Below, one piece after another: positions 16,670 to 24,084 of a DNA stretch of 28,026 nucleotides (positions are counted from its first letter, which is position 1; each line of letters starts with the position of its first letter). The notes beneath the pieces are model-generated. The model worked only from the letters and a program-made list of their open reading frames with translations. It was not told the origin of the DNA and ran no database searches. Source of the stretch: Thiobacillus sp. UBA2597 (GTDB lineage Bacteria; Pseudomonadota; Gammaproteobacteria; Burkholderiales; Thiobacillaceae); contig DDKN01000037.1 of assembly GCA_002339725.1 (NCBI GenBank), forward strand, positions 1-28,026. Direction: 5' to 3'. A program made the translations under genes and the position numbers.

Positions 16670-18032
16670 GGTGGCCTCCCGGCGCGACCGGCTTGCCGGC
16701 CTGCCCGGCCGGCATCGGCAGGGGATCGAGCACGGCCAGGGTCAGCTTGTCGTCGGTCAGATAACGCTGCGCCACGGCGCGCACCTGCTCGGCGGTCACG
16801 GCGCGAATCCGCTCATAGCGCTGGTCGAGCAGGCGATAGTCCAGGCCGGCGCTGACCCACTGGCCGATCTGCATGGCCTGATAGAACAGGGAATCGCGCT
16901 GGAACACCTGGCTCGCCAGCACCTGGGCCTTCACCCGCTGCAACTCGCGCTCATCGATGCCGTCGCGCTGCAGACGCGCCACTTCCTGTTTCAGGGCGGC
17001 GACCACCTCGTCCACGCTGCGCCCCTCGGCCGGGGTGGCGTCGACCATGAAATGCACCGGACCGCGCGCCGCTTCGTCGTACCCCGCCCCGACATCGGTG
17101 GCCAGTTTGCGTTCCTTGACCAGGCGTTGCGGCAGCCGGGCCGAGGCATTGCCGTCGAGCACGCCGGCCAGCACCTGCAGGGCATAGGGTTCCCAGTCCC
17201 GGGCCGGGTCGGCCAGCTTGGGCACCGGCCAGGCCATGATGAGGTAGGGCAGCTTGGCCGGCGCCCGGGTGACCACGCGCCGCATGCCGGTCTGCTCCGG
17301 CTCGCGATGGGCCTTGCGCTCGGGCAGGACCCGGGCCGGGATGGGGCCGAAATATTTTTCCGCCAGGGCGAACACCGCCTCCGGCTCGACATCGCCCGCC
17401 ACCACCAGGGTGGCGTTGTTGGGCGCGTACCAGCGCTCGTACCAGCGCCGGGCGTCGGCCACGGTCATGTTTTGCAGATCGTTCATCCAGCCGATCACGG
17501 GGTGGCGGTAAGGATGGGCCTGCAGGGCCGTGGCCACGAAGTTTTCGTAGAGCCGGGCTTGTGGTTCGTCCTCGGTGCGCATGCGCCGCTCCTCCATCAC
17601 CACCTGGATCTCCCTGGCGAATTCCTCGGGCGCGAGCACGAGATTCACCATGCGGTCGGCCTCCAGTTTCAGGGCCAGTTCCAGCCGGTCTTTTTGCAGG
17701 GTCTGGAAATAGGCGGTGTGGTCGCGCGAGGTGAAGGCGTTCTCGCGGCCGCCGGCCGCCGCGATCTGACGCGAGAACTCGCCGGCCGGCACCGAGGGGG
17801 TGCCCTTGAACATCATGTGCTCCAGGACATGGGCGACCCCGGTCTCGCCATAACCCTCGTCCATGCTGCCGGCGCGATACCAGACCTGGCTCACCACCAC
17901 CGGCGCCCGGGTGTCGGTCTTCACGATCACCCGCATGCCATTGGCCAGGGTGCGTTCGGCGGTCGCCGCGAAGGCAGTGCCGGCCAGGGCCGCGATCAAC
18001 AGACCAAAGAGCAAGGAGACAAAAGCGCGCAT
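16659..18032 (-). CDS. M16-family zinc metallopeptidase, catalytic subunit
   Basis: 457 residues from 18032, chosen because MRAFVSLLFGLL...GTAFA is a clean signal peptide (cleavage near residue 22). ATG at 18062 would add ten hydrophobic residues; neither has a clear ribosome binding site. The inverted zinc motif HVLEH (His68, Glu71, His72) and the distal Glu in EIQVVMEERRMR form the active site of pitrilysin/MPP-type peptidases. It is the active half of a pair with the downstream gene, both exported. The substrate is not known, though periplasmic peptide turnover is plausible. The frame is open far upstream across ftsY, but that part is antisense to ftsY and not coding. Confidence 0.94.
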   Translation of the reverse strand: MRAFVSLLFGLLIAALAGTAFAATAERTLANGMRVIVKTDTRAPVVVSQVWYRAGSMDEGYGETGVAHVLEHMMFKGTPSVPAGEFSRQIAAAGGRENAFTSRDHTAYFQTLQKDRLELALKLEADRMVNLVLAPEEFAREIQVVMEERRMRTEDEPQARLYENFVATALQAHPYRHPVIGWMNDLQNMTVADARRWYERWYAPNNATLVVAGDVEPEAVFALAEKYFGPIPARVLPERKAHREPEQTGMRRVVTRAPAKLPYLIMAWPVPKLADPARDWEPYALQVLAGVLDGNASARLPQRLVKERKLATDVGAGYDEAARGPVHFMVDATPAEGRSVDEVVAALKQEVARLQRDGIDERELQRVKAQVLASQVFQRDSLFYQAMQIGQWVSAGLDYRLLDQRYERIRAVTAEQVRAVAQRYLTDDKLTLAVLDPLPMPAGQAGKPVAPGGHHVR

Positions 18033-18108
18033 GGCAATCGGAATGGGCAGAAGGATGGGCATGATAGAATTTCTCGGCCTTTGACGCACCTTCCGACCCC
18101 CGACCCCC

Positions 18109-19068
18109 GTGTTTAGTTTCTTCAAAAAAGACCCTGCCGCCGAGGCGGCCAAGCCGGCCGCAAGCTGGGCCGAGCGCCTGAAGAGCGGCCTGTCGCGCAC
18201 CCGCTCGGCGCTGACCCAGCCCTTCGCCAGCCTGTTCGCGGCCCACGCCAAGATCGACGAGGCCTTGTACGAAGAGCTGGAGACCATCCTGATCACTGCC
18301 GACGTCGGGGTCGAGGCCACACAGCACCTGCTGGGCGCGCTGCGCGCGCGGGTCAAGCGCGACGGCCTGACCGAGGCCGGCCAGCTCAAGACCGCGCTCA
18401 AGGCCGTGTTGGGCGAACTGCTGGCCCCGCTCGAGCAGCCGCTGGACGTGAGCGGGCACAAGCCCTTCGTCATCATGCTGGCCGGGGTCAACGGCGCCGG
18501 CAAGACCACCACCATCGGCAAGCTGGCCTGGCGTTTGCGCCAGGAGGGCCGGCGCGTCATGCTCGCCGCCGGCGACACCTTCCGCGCCGCCGCGCGCGAG
18601 CAGCTGGAGGAATGGGGGGCGCGCAACCAGGTCGAGGTCATCGGCGGCCAGGGCGGCGACCCGGCGGCGGTGATCTTCGACGCCATCCAGTCGGCCAAGG
18701 CCCGCGGCATCGACGTGGTGCTGGCCGATACCGCCGGCCGCCTGCCCACGCAATTGCACCTGATGGAAGAGCTGAAGAAGATCCGCCGGGTGATCCAGAA
18801 GGCGGAGCCGAGCGCCCCGCACGAGGTGCTGCTGGTGCTCGACGCCAACATCGGCCAGAACGCCCTCACCCAGGCCCAGGCCTTCGACGAGGCGATCGGC
18901 GTCACCGGCCTGGTGCTGACCAAGCTCGACGGCACCGCCAAGGGCGGCGTCATCGCCGCCCTGGCCAAGCGCCGGCCGATCCCGGTGCGCTTCATCGGCG
19001 TGGGCGAGGGCCTGGAAGACCTGCAGCCCTTCCGGGTGGACGAGTTCGTCGATGCCCTGTTCGCCTGA
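18109..19068 (+). CDS. ftsY: Signal recognition particle receptor FtsY
   Basis: 319 residues from a GTG at 18109; the product begins FSFFKKD as many short FtsY proteins do. No Shine-Dalgarno is visible (upstream is a CGACCCC tandem), so initiation may be weak or differ. FtsY docks SRP-ribosome complexes at the membrane. The N domain helices are at about 20-100. The SRP-type G domain has GVNGAGKTTTIGKLA, DTFRAAAREQL, DTAGRLPT and TKLDGTAKGG. The long acidic A domain of E. coli FtsY is missing, as in many betaproteobacteria. Divergent from the M16 genes. Confidence 0.97.
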   Translation: MFSFFKKDPAAEAAKPAASWAERLKSGLSRTRSALTQPFASLFAAHAKIDEALYEELETILITADVGVEATQHLLGALRARVKRDGLTEAGQLKTALKAVLGELLAPLEQPLDVSGHKPFVIMLAGVNGAGKTTTIGKLAWRLRQEGRRVMLAAGDTFRAAAREQLEEWGARNQVEVIGGQGGDPAAVIFDAIQSAKARGIDVVLADTAGRLPTQLHLMEELKKIRRVIQKAEPSAPHEVLLVLDANIGQNALTQAQAFDEAIGVTGLVLTKLDGTAKGGVIAALAKRRPIPVRFIGVGEGLEDLQPFRVDEFVDALFA

Positions 19069-19105
19069 GGGATACACGAATTTGGCTTGCGATCGGGCTC
19101 ACGCC

Positions 19106-19365
19106 TTCCCCCTCCCAGCCTCCCCCATGAATGGGGGAGGGGCACCATTGCGGGTATCAACGAGTTCCGTTTGTGTCCTCCCAGCCTCCCCCATGAATGG
19201 GGGAGGGGCACTTTGTTTTTGCTTGCGGGGAGGGCCGCACAGGGGACAAACCGCGTCGCGCGGCGCGAACTCCCTCCCCGCTTACGTGGGGCTGTGCGAT
19301 CAGGACGATGTGTGGCTGCCGCACAAGACTCCCTCCCCGCTTGCGGGGAGGGCTGGGGTGGGGAG
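19106..19365. repeat. ftsY-ftsE intergenic repeat cluster (R4)
   Basis: The 430-bp gap holds no convincing gene. A 34-bp unit containing CCTCCCAGCC, CATGAATG and GGGGGAGGGG occurs identically at 19111-19144 and 19177-19210. A second theme, ACTCCCTCCCCGCTT, occurs at about 19267 and 19328, and the latter is followed by GCGGGGAGGGCTGGGGTGGGG. Each unit is a GC-rich palindrome of the dispersed family. Confidence 0.75.
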
Positions 19366-19498
19366 CTGCACACGCCGCTGGCCCGCCCAAAACCGTCAGC
19401 CACGGCATCAGCATTCGACAGCGGCCGACCATGCACTTAATCTATCGCCCGTTATTTGTACCCTTTGCGCCTTTGCGGTTTGAAACGAAACGGCCCGC

Positions 19499-20149
19499 AT
19501 GATCGAACTGAACGACGTCACCAAGCGCTACCCCGGCGGCCATGAAGCGGTATCCCACGTTTCGCTCAAGATCGACAAAGGCGAGATGGTCTTTCTCACC
19601 GGCCATTCCGGCGCCGGCAAGAGCACCCTGCTCAAGCTCATCGCCGCCATCGAGCGCCCCACCAGCGGCAGCGTCGTCGTGTTCGGCCAGAACCTCGGGC
19701 GCATGCGGCGCGGCGCCCTGCCCTATTTCCGCCGCAACATCGGCCTGATCTTCCAGGACCACAAACTGCTCTACGACCGCTCGGTATTCGACAACGTGCT
19801 GCTGCCTTTGCACATCCAGGGCGTGACCGGCCAGGATGCCGGCAAGCGGGTGCGCGCCGCGCTGGACAAGGTGGGCCTTCTGAAAAAGGAGCGCGCCCGG
19901 CCGATCACCCTCTCCGGCGGCGAGCAGCAGCGCCTGTGCATCGCGCGCGCCATCGTCAGCCGGCCCCAGCTGGTGCTGGCCGACGAGCCGACGGCCAACC
20001 TCGACGAGGCTTATGCGGGCGAGATCATGGCCATGTTCCAGGCCTTCAACCAGGTCGGCGTCACCCTGGTGATTTCCACCCACGACTCGAACCGGGCCCG
20101 CCATTACGGCGCCCGCGCCCTCACCCTGGCGGAGGGCAGACTGCTATGA
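19499..20149 (+). CDS. ftsE: Cell-division ABC ATPase FtsE
   Basis: 216 residues, full length. FtsE with FtsX forms an ABC-type complex that activates murein hydrolases at the division septum. Walker A GHSGAGKST is at 35-43, Q-loop FQDHK, signature LSGGEQQ from 138, Walker B VLADEP at 159-164 and the H-loop STHD near the end. The stop overlaps the ftsX start (ATGA). There is no strong ribosome binding site before the ATG. Confidence 0.97.
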   Translation: MIELNDVTKRYPGGHEAVSHVSLKIDKGEMVFLTGHSGAGKSTLLKLIAAIERPTSGSVVVFGQNLGRMRRGALPYFRRNIGLIFQDHKLLYDRSVFDNVLLPLHIQGVTGQDAGKRVRAALDKVGLLKKERARPITLSGGEQQRLCIARAIVSRPQLVLADEPTANLDEAYAGEIMAMFQAFNQVGVTLVISTHDSNRARHYGARALTLAEGRLL

Positions 20150-21051
20150 AGGCCTGGCTCGCGCACCACGCCCACAGCCTGCGCATCGCACTCGCGCGTT
20201 TGCGCCACGCGCCTTTTGCCACCCTGTTCACCGTGCTGGTGCTCGGCATCGCCATCGCCCTGCCGGCCGGTCTGTATCTGCTGCTCAACAACGTCAAGCA
20301 GGCCGCGGCCGGCATCGAGCCGCGCGCCGAGGTCAATGTCTTTCTGCGCCTGGAAGTGCCGGAAACCGAGGCACGCCAGCTGGCCGACAGCCTGCGTAGC
20401 TGGCCCGAGGTGGCCGCCGCCCGCTTCATCGGTCGCGACGAGGCCCTGCAGCGGTTGGAGCGGCTGGGTCTGGGCGAGATCAGCGCCGGCCTGCCGGCCA
20501 ACCCGCTGCCCCACGCCATTGCGGTGACCGCGCGCGCGACCGACCCGGCCACGCTCGAGGCCCTGGCAGCCAAACTGCGCCAGCAGAAAGGGGTGGGCGA
20601 GATCAGCCTGGACGGGGAATGGGCCCGGCGTCTCGACGCCCTGCTCGGCCTGGGCAATCAGCTGGTCTGGCTGCTGGCCGGCCTGCTCGGCCTGGCCCTG
20701 GCCGCCATCACCGGCAACACCATACGCCTGCAGATCTATGCCCAGCGCGACGAGATCGAGGTCGCCCGGCTGATCGGCGCCACCGACCGCTTCATCCGCC
20801 GCCCTTTCCTCTATTTCGGCGGCCTGCAGGGCCTGCTCGGCGGCCTGGCCGCCTGGGGCCTTATCAGCCTGCTCCGGCATCTGCTGCAAGGCCCGGTCAG
20901 CCAGCTCGCCCAGGCCTATGGCAGCCGCTTCGCGCTCACCGGCTTGAGCCTGGCCGAGGCCGGCATCATGCTGGCCGCCGCCGGGCTGCTCGGCCTGCTC
21001 GGGGCCTGGCTGGCGGTCAGCCATACCCGGCGATCCCTGGACATCTCCTGA
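20146..21051 (+). CDS. ftsX: Cell-division permease-like protein FtsX
   Basis: 301 residues. One membrane segment lies at about 23-45 (LFTVLVLGIAIALPAGLYLL), then a periplasmic domain of about 125 residues, then three segments at about 172-190, 221-245 and 272-292, the FtsX topology. FtsX transmits FtsE ATPase activity to periplasmic amidase activators. The start is the ATG overlapping the ftsE TGA; the frame is open to 19936 but that is inside ftsE. Confidence 0.97.
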   Translation: MKAWLAHHAHSLRIALARLRHAPFATLFTVLVLGIAIALPAGLYLLLNNVKQAAAGIEPRAEVNVFLRLEVPETEARQLADSLRSWPEVAAARFIGRDEALQRLERLGLGEISAGLPANPLPHAIAVTARATDPATLEALAAKLRQQKGVGEISLDGEWARRLDALLGLGNQLVWLLAGLLGLALAAITGNTIRLQIYAQRDEIEVARLIGATDRFIRRPFLYFGGLQGLLGGLAAWGLISLLRHLLQGPVSQLAQAYGSRFALTGLSLAEAGIMLAAAGLLGLLGAWLAVSHTRRSLDIS

Positions 21052-21090
21052 GGCGGTCACGTCCTCGGCCAGGGGGATTCCCGAAAACCC

Positions 21091-21474
21091 CCCTCACCCT
21101 AACCCTCTCCCCGGTGGGGAGAGGGGACTGCGGAAGGGCGGACGTAGCCGTGATGTGCTGCCGCGCAGCAACCCACCCAAGGCGGGGAGAGGGGACTACG
21201 CAATGCCGCAAGCGGCGGAGTGATTCCTCACCTCAACCCTGTACCGACGGCGAGCGGGGACGGTTCCGACGGGCGCTTCCGGCGGCCGTTATCACCCTGG
21301 TCCCCTTCCTGGCGGGGAGAGTGGGACTGGTTGCCGACACAGGCCCCCTCTTCCCCCTGGAAAGAGGAGGACTGGTTGCCCACACGGGGCCCACTCTCCC
21401 ACCTGGGGAGAGGAGGACTGGCGGCCGACACGGGCACCCCCTCTCCCCCCTGGGGAGAGGGTTGGGGTGAGGGG
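21091..21474. repeat. ftsX-rpoH intergenic repeat region with tandem 45-46 bp units (R5)
   Basis: No gene is seen in this gap. It begins CCCTCACCCTAACCCTCTCC and ends with the inverse (GAGAGGG, then TTGGGGTGAGGGG). Within it, three tandem units start at GACTGG at 21325, 21370 and 21416 (spacing 45 and 46). Each holds a CC..ACACGGG-like part and a C-rich/G-rich hairpin. The 21091-21320 part has further degenerate copies. Confidence 0.75.
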
Positions 21475-21510
21475 TAAAACCTCACCGCCTTCAAGGGAAC
21501 TTTAGGCCCC

Positions 21511-21537
21511 TTAGCACTCTCCATGGCCGAGTGCTAA
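21511..21537. promoter_or_regulatory. CIRCE element (HrcA operator) before rpoH
   Basis: TTAGCACTC, nine bases, GAGTGCTAA: a perfect match to the canonical CIRCE inverted repeat bound by the heat-shock repressor HrcA. It lies 40 bp before the rpoH ATG. Confidence 0.95.
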
Positions 21538-21540
21538 AAT
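21511..21540 (+). promoter_or_regulatory. Likely rpoH sigma70-type promoter overlapped by CIRCE
   Basis: TTAGCA (21511-21516, 4 of 6 to TTGACA), 18-bp spacer, TAAAAT (21535-21540, 5 of 6 to TATAAT). Both hexamers overlap the CIRCE arms, so bound HrcA would block RNA polymerase. Predicted leader is about 30 bases and AT-rich. Confidence 0.55.
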
Positions 21541-21577
21541 TCATTCGAATTAAAATTTGGAATTTGGAGGTAGGGTC

Positions 21578-22432
21578 ATGACTGCACAGAGCTTGAATTT
21601 TCCGGTTCCGTCCAGCCTGGGCAGCCTGGAGAACTACATCCAGGCGGTCAACCGTTTCCCCATCCTCAGCGCCGAGGAGGAACTCAGCCTCGCCCGCCGC
21701 TTCCGCGAGCACAACGACCTGGAAGCCGCGCGCCAGCTGGTACTCTCGCACCTGCGTCTGGTGGTCTCCATCGCCCGCGGGTATCTGGGCTACGGCCTGC
21801 CCCATGCCGACCTGATCCAGGAAGGCAACGTCGGGCTGATGAAGGCGGTCAAGCGCTACGACCCCGCGCGCGGCGTGCGCCTGGTCTCGTTCGCCGTGCA
21901 CTGGATCAAGGCCGAGATCCACGAGTACATCCTGAAGAACTGGCGCCTGCTCAAAGTGGCCACCACCAAGGCCCAGCGCAAGCTGTTCTTCAACCTGCGC
22001 AGCCTCAAGCAGCACGGCGGCAGCCTGAGTCCCGACGAGGTCGCCAGCGTCGCCCAGACCCTCAAGGTCAGCCCCGAGGATGTGCGCGAGATGGAGACCC
22101 GGCTCTATGGCCAGGACATCCCGCTGGAGCCGACCCTGGAGGACGAGGAGCAGGGCAGCTTTACCCCCATCGCCTACCTTGCCGCGCCGGACGTTGAGCC
22201 CAGTGCCGACTTGGAACGCAAGGAGCGCGAGCAGCTCGCCAGCACCGGCCTGGCCCAGGCCCTGGACAGCCTGGATGAGCGCAGCCGCCACATCATTCAG
22301 GCCCGCTGGCTGAACGAGGAGAACCCCGCCACCCTGCACGAACTGGCTGCCCATTACGGCATTTCGGCCGAGCGGGTGCGCCAGATCGAGGCCAAGGCCC
22401 TGCAGAAGATGAAGACGGCCTTGAGCGCCTGA
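21578..22432 (+). CDS. rpoH: RNA polymerase sigma-32 factor
   Basis: 284 residues, standard length. The ATG at 21578 has an excellent ribosome binding site (GGAGGTAGG). Region 2 is HLRLVVSIARGYLGYGLPHADLIQEGNVGLM to SFAVHWIKAEIHEYILKNWR. The RpoH-specific box QRKLFFNLR is at 133-141, which separates it from RpoD and RpoS. Region 4 ends with the helix-turn-helix TLHELAAHYGISAERVRQIE. It directs heat-shock gene transcription. A perfect CIRCE before it suggests that HrcA represses rpoH, linking the two heat-shock circuits. Followed by a strong terminator. Confidence 0.97.
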   Translation: MTAQSLNFPVPSSLGSLENYIQAVNRFPILSAEEELSLARRFREHNDLEAARQLVLSHLRLVVSIARGYLGYGLPHADLIQEGNVGLMKAVKRYDPARGVRLVSFAVHWIKAEIHEYILKNWRLLKVATTKAQRKLFFNLRSLKQHGGSLSPDEVASVAQTLKVSPEDVREMETRLYGQDIPLEPTLEDEEQGSFTPIAYLAAPDVEPSADLERKEREQLASTGLAQALDSLDERSRHIIQARWLNEENPATLHELAAHYGISAERVRQIEAKALQKMKTALSA

Positions 22433-22451
22433 GGCCGAACGTCATAAAAGC

Positions 22452-22479
22452 AAAAAGCCCCGCTCAGGCGGGGCTTTTT
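22452..22479 (+). terminator. Strong bidirectional intrinsic terminator after rpoH
   Basis: AAAAAGCCCCGC, TCAG, GCGGGGCTTTTT: a 12-bp perfect stem with a four-base loop and a T-run on both strands. Serves rpoH and, on the minus strand, the small membrane-protein gene. Confidence 0.93.
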
Positions 22480-22488
22480 GTTTGCGTC

Positions 22489-22507
22489 ATTCCCGCCAGG
22501 CGGGAAT
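22489..22507. repeat. REP-like palindrome
   Basis: ATTCCCGCC, A, GGCGGGAAT is a perfect palindrome preceded by GTC, as in the common GTCATTCCCGC repeat of proteobacteria. A related pair lies at 26480-26550. Confidence 0.6.
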
Positions 22508-22513
22508 CGGGAA

Positions 22514-22621
22514 TTACAGCAGCTTGCCGATCAGCACCGTGATCAGGCTGAGCCAGGCCCAGACAATCAGGGCCACCACCACGGTCATCGGCAGATTGGT
22601 CTTGCTGAACAGCTCTTTCAT
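22514..22621 (-). CDS. Small single-pass membrane protein, 35 residues
   Basis: A very short frame with ATG at 22621 and TAA at 22514. The product is charged at the N terminus (MKELFSKTN), then a hydrophobic span of about 20 residues (12-31, VVVALIVWAWLSLITVLI), then GKLL. GGAG lies nine bases upstream of the ATG and the gene ends just before the shared terminator, which together support real expression. I do not recognise a family. It may be a regulatory or subunit micropeptide; no partner is obvious. Confidence 0.6.
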   Translation of the reverse strand: MKELFSKTNLPMTVVVALIVWAWLSLITVLIGKLL

Positions 22622-22706
22622 TTCCAGCTCCGGCGTTTCGGTTGCCGCGCATTCTAGCGCATCACCCCGGCAGGCTCAACGACACGGGCGATGGCGCTTC
22701 CAACCG

Positions 22707-22979
22707 TTACTTTCGGTAGATCTCTCTCCGATTGCCGAGCCTCAATACCCGTACGACCACGCGCTCGTCCTGAATTTCACAAATGATGCGCCAGTCGCCC
22801 ACGCGATATTTCCAGTATTGCCCCAGCCTCGAGCCGGCCAGGGCCTCGCCGATGTCCCGGGGATTTTCAAGCACAGCCACGCGAAGTTTCAGAAAGCCGA
22901 GGAGCCGCTGCTGAACCGGTCTGTCGAGTTTTTTCAGATCCTTGACCGCTTCCGGATCGAACTCGATCTCATAGGCCAA
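22707..22979 (-). CDS. RelE/ParE-family toxin
   Basis: About 90 residues from a TTG at 22979 (LAYEIEFDPEAVKDLKKLD), which overlaps the end of the antitoxin gene by 11 bp. The fold is RelE/ParE: N-terminal strand, two helices with KDLKKLDRPVQQRLLGFL, then GEALAGSRLGQYWKYRVGDWRIICEI and a C-terminal VVRVLRLGNRREIYRK, the usual basic end of RelE-like ribosome-dependent mRNA interferases. The frame is open to 23000, but that part lies in the antitoxin gene. RelE versus ParE cannot be settled here. Likely controlled together with its antitoxin. Confidence 0.88.
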   Translation of the reverse strand: MAYEIEFDPEAVKDLKKLDRPVQQRLLGFLKLRVAVLENPRDIGEALAGSRLGQYWKYRVGDWRIICEIQDERVVVRVLRLGNRREIYRK

Positions 22980-23175
22980 GCTCGCGCTCCACCTCTTCAA
23001 GCGGAATGGTTTTGCGGTTCAGCCTGGCACGCGCCTCGGCTAGATAAAAATCTTCCAGATCATCAAGATATTCAAGAATGGCCTCCCGGACCAAGGCGGA
23101 TTTCGTGCGCCCCGTTTCATTGGCCAACGCGTTCAGCCGCTCTTCTATCGATTCGGGCAGACGAATGGCAAGCAT
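22969..23175 (-). CDS. RHH antitoxin (RelB/CopG-like)
   Basis: 68 residues. It starts MLAIRLPESIEERLNALANE, the ribbon strand and first helix of a ribbon-helix-helix repressor, then RTKSALVREAILEYLDDLED, and an acidic C-terminal tail (LEEVERELGL) that would wrap the toxin. The toxin start overlaps its stop. Upstream lies an AT-rich promoter region with an inverted repeat (23196-23219) suited to autoregulation. Confidence 0.88.
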   Translation of the reverse strand: MLAIRLPESIEERLNALANETGRTKSALVREAILEYLDDLEDFYLAEARARLNRKTIPLEEVERELGL

Positions 23176-23195
23176 GGCATTACCTGGATGAAAAT

Positions 23196-23219
23196 GAATG
23201 TTATACATATATAGCATTC
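23196..23219 (-). promoter_or_regulatory. Candidate operator/promoter of the first TA module
   Basis: GAATGTTAT, six bases, ATAGCATTC: inverted repeat with eight of nine positions matching, in an AT-rich stretch with -10-like TATA sequence on the minus strand. It lies about 20 bp before the antitoxin ATG. Confidence 0.5.
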
Positions 23220-23250
23220 GCGGCTGCGCGATCGCAAGACGGACTGCGAT

Positions 23251-23287
23251 GTGCCTCCCGGCCATTACCTGTCGGCCGGGAGGGCAC
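23251..23287. terminator. Long GC hairpin between comEA copy 1 and the TA promoter
   Basis: GTGCCTCCCGGCC (23251-23263) pairs with GGCCGGGAGGGCAC (23274-23287) with one bulged base and a 10-base loop. There is no T-run, so it may be a Rho-independent-like end or RNA stabiliser for the comEA copy 1 transcript. Confidence 0.5.
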
Positions 23288-23290
23288 ACC

Positions 23291-23572
23291 TTACTTCTTC
23301 GCCTTATCAGCCGCCTTGGCCTCGGCAACCATCAGTTCGCCCTTGAGCTTGGCCACGCTGGCCTTACCCAAACCCTTCACATGGGTCAGGTCGTCCACGC
23401 TCTTGAAGGCGCCGTGCTTCTCGCGATACTCGATGATCGCGCGGGCCTTGGCCGGGCCCAGGCCCTTGACCGCCTCCAGTTCGGACTGGCTGGCCGTGTT
23501 GATGTCCACTGCCGCCCAAGCCGTCGCGCTCAGGCCGAAAGCAAGAAACAGAACCGACAAAAGCTTTTTCAT
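23291..23572 (-). CDS. ComEA-like secreted helix-hairpin-helix protein, copy 1
   Basis: 93 residues. The start at 23572 is favoured over the ATG six bases upstream because AGGGAG lies seven bases before it. A signal peptide ends at TAWA (MKKLLSVLFLAFGLSATAWA). The mature part has a tandem HhH fold: VDINTASQSELEAVKGLGPAKARAIIEYREKHG, then a second HhH with VKGLGKASVAKLKG. The fold is the DNA-binding ComEA type of natural transformation and of similar stand-alone proteins. It has a Lys/Ala-rich tail. It is diverged from the two downstream copies. Between two TA modules. Confidence 0.9.
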   Translation of the reverse strand: MKKLLSVLFLAFGLSATAWAAVDINTASQSELEAVKGLGPAKARAIIEYREKHGAFKSVDDLTHVKGLGKASVAKLKGELMVAEAKAADKAKK

Positions 23573-23644
23573 GGTCATTCTCCCTGTCATTGGATTCGCG
23601 CCAACAGCGGCGCAACTCAAGCCTAGCTCCGCAGCGTCACAGGG

Positions 23645-23682
23645 AAAATCGGCCAAACGGATGAGGCGGATCGGCCAAAAGT
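23645..23682 (-). promoter_or_regulatory. Upstream box(es) of comEA copy 1
   Basis: TTTGGCCGATTTT is present on the minus strand about 73 bases before the start, and a second box TTTTGGCCGATC about 25 bases further away. Related boxes precede the other two comEA genes at the same distance. Confidence 0.5.
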
Positions 23683-23798
23683 TATAGGCCGGCTCAACCG
23701 TTTCGCACCTCGCGGTTGAATCCGCCGTGAATTTTATTCCCTCAGGGAGAGGCTCAAGCTTGTGGCCCAGATCCATGACATGGGATCGGCCCCGCCAA

Positions 23799-23827
23799 TT
23801 GACATCACGCTTGCTTCTGTCCATAGT
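23799..23827 (+). promoter_or_regulatory. Candidate promoter of the second TA module
   Basis: TTGACA (23799-23804), 17-bp spacer, CATAGT (23822-23827, four of six). A predicted transcript start near 23834 gives a leader of about 30 bases. TTGACATTC also occurs twice downstream (23835, 23846), perhaps as operator half-sites. Confidence 0.5.
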
Positions 23828-23862
23828 GATTTCGTTGACATTCTTTGACATTCAGAGGCGAT

Positions 23863-24084
23863 ATGAGCCAAATCACCGCCAGACTCCCGGACGAACTGGT
23901 CGCCCAGCTCGATGCGGCGGCCGCCCGATTGAGACGCACCCGCGCCGACCTGGTGCGCCAGGCGGTGGAATACTATCTGGACGATTTCGAGGACATCTCA
24001 CGCGCCATCGAGGTGCTGCGCGACCCTGCCGACCCTGTCCTGGATTGGGAAGCCGCGAAGCGTGAGCTACTCAATCAGCATTAA
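23863..24084 (+). CDS. RHH-type antitoxin
   Basis: 73 residues. MSQITARLPDELVAQLDAAA is a ribbon-helix-helix N-terminus, then RRTRADLVRQAVEYYLDDFE, then an acidic C-terminal region ending LDWEAAKRELLNQH that should contact the toxin. AGAGG lies four bases before the ATG. An upstream in-frame ATG at 23845 is possible but without support. The toxin start overlaps by 23 bp. Similar overall to the first TA module but on the opposite strand. Confidence 0.88.
   Translation: MSQITARLPDELVAQLDAAAARLRRTRADLVRQAVEYYLDDFEDISRAIEVLRDPADPVLDWEAAKRELLNQH

Noticed and set aside
18033..18108. ftsY promoter around TAGAAT at 18065
   Set aside because: The -10-like hexamer is plausible but no -35 is seen at the right distance, so I do not list it.
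16659..19436. A very long minus-strand frame (925 codons) over the M16 gene, ftsY and repeats
   Set aside because: Only the part below 18032 has M16 motifs and a signal peptide; the rest is antisense to ftsY and runs through repeats.
21091..21474. Possible CRISPR array in the ftsX-rpoH gap
   Set aside because: Units are only 45-46 bp, few, degenerate and each internally palindromic with no distinct unique spacers, and no cas genes are present.
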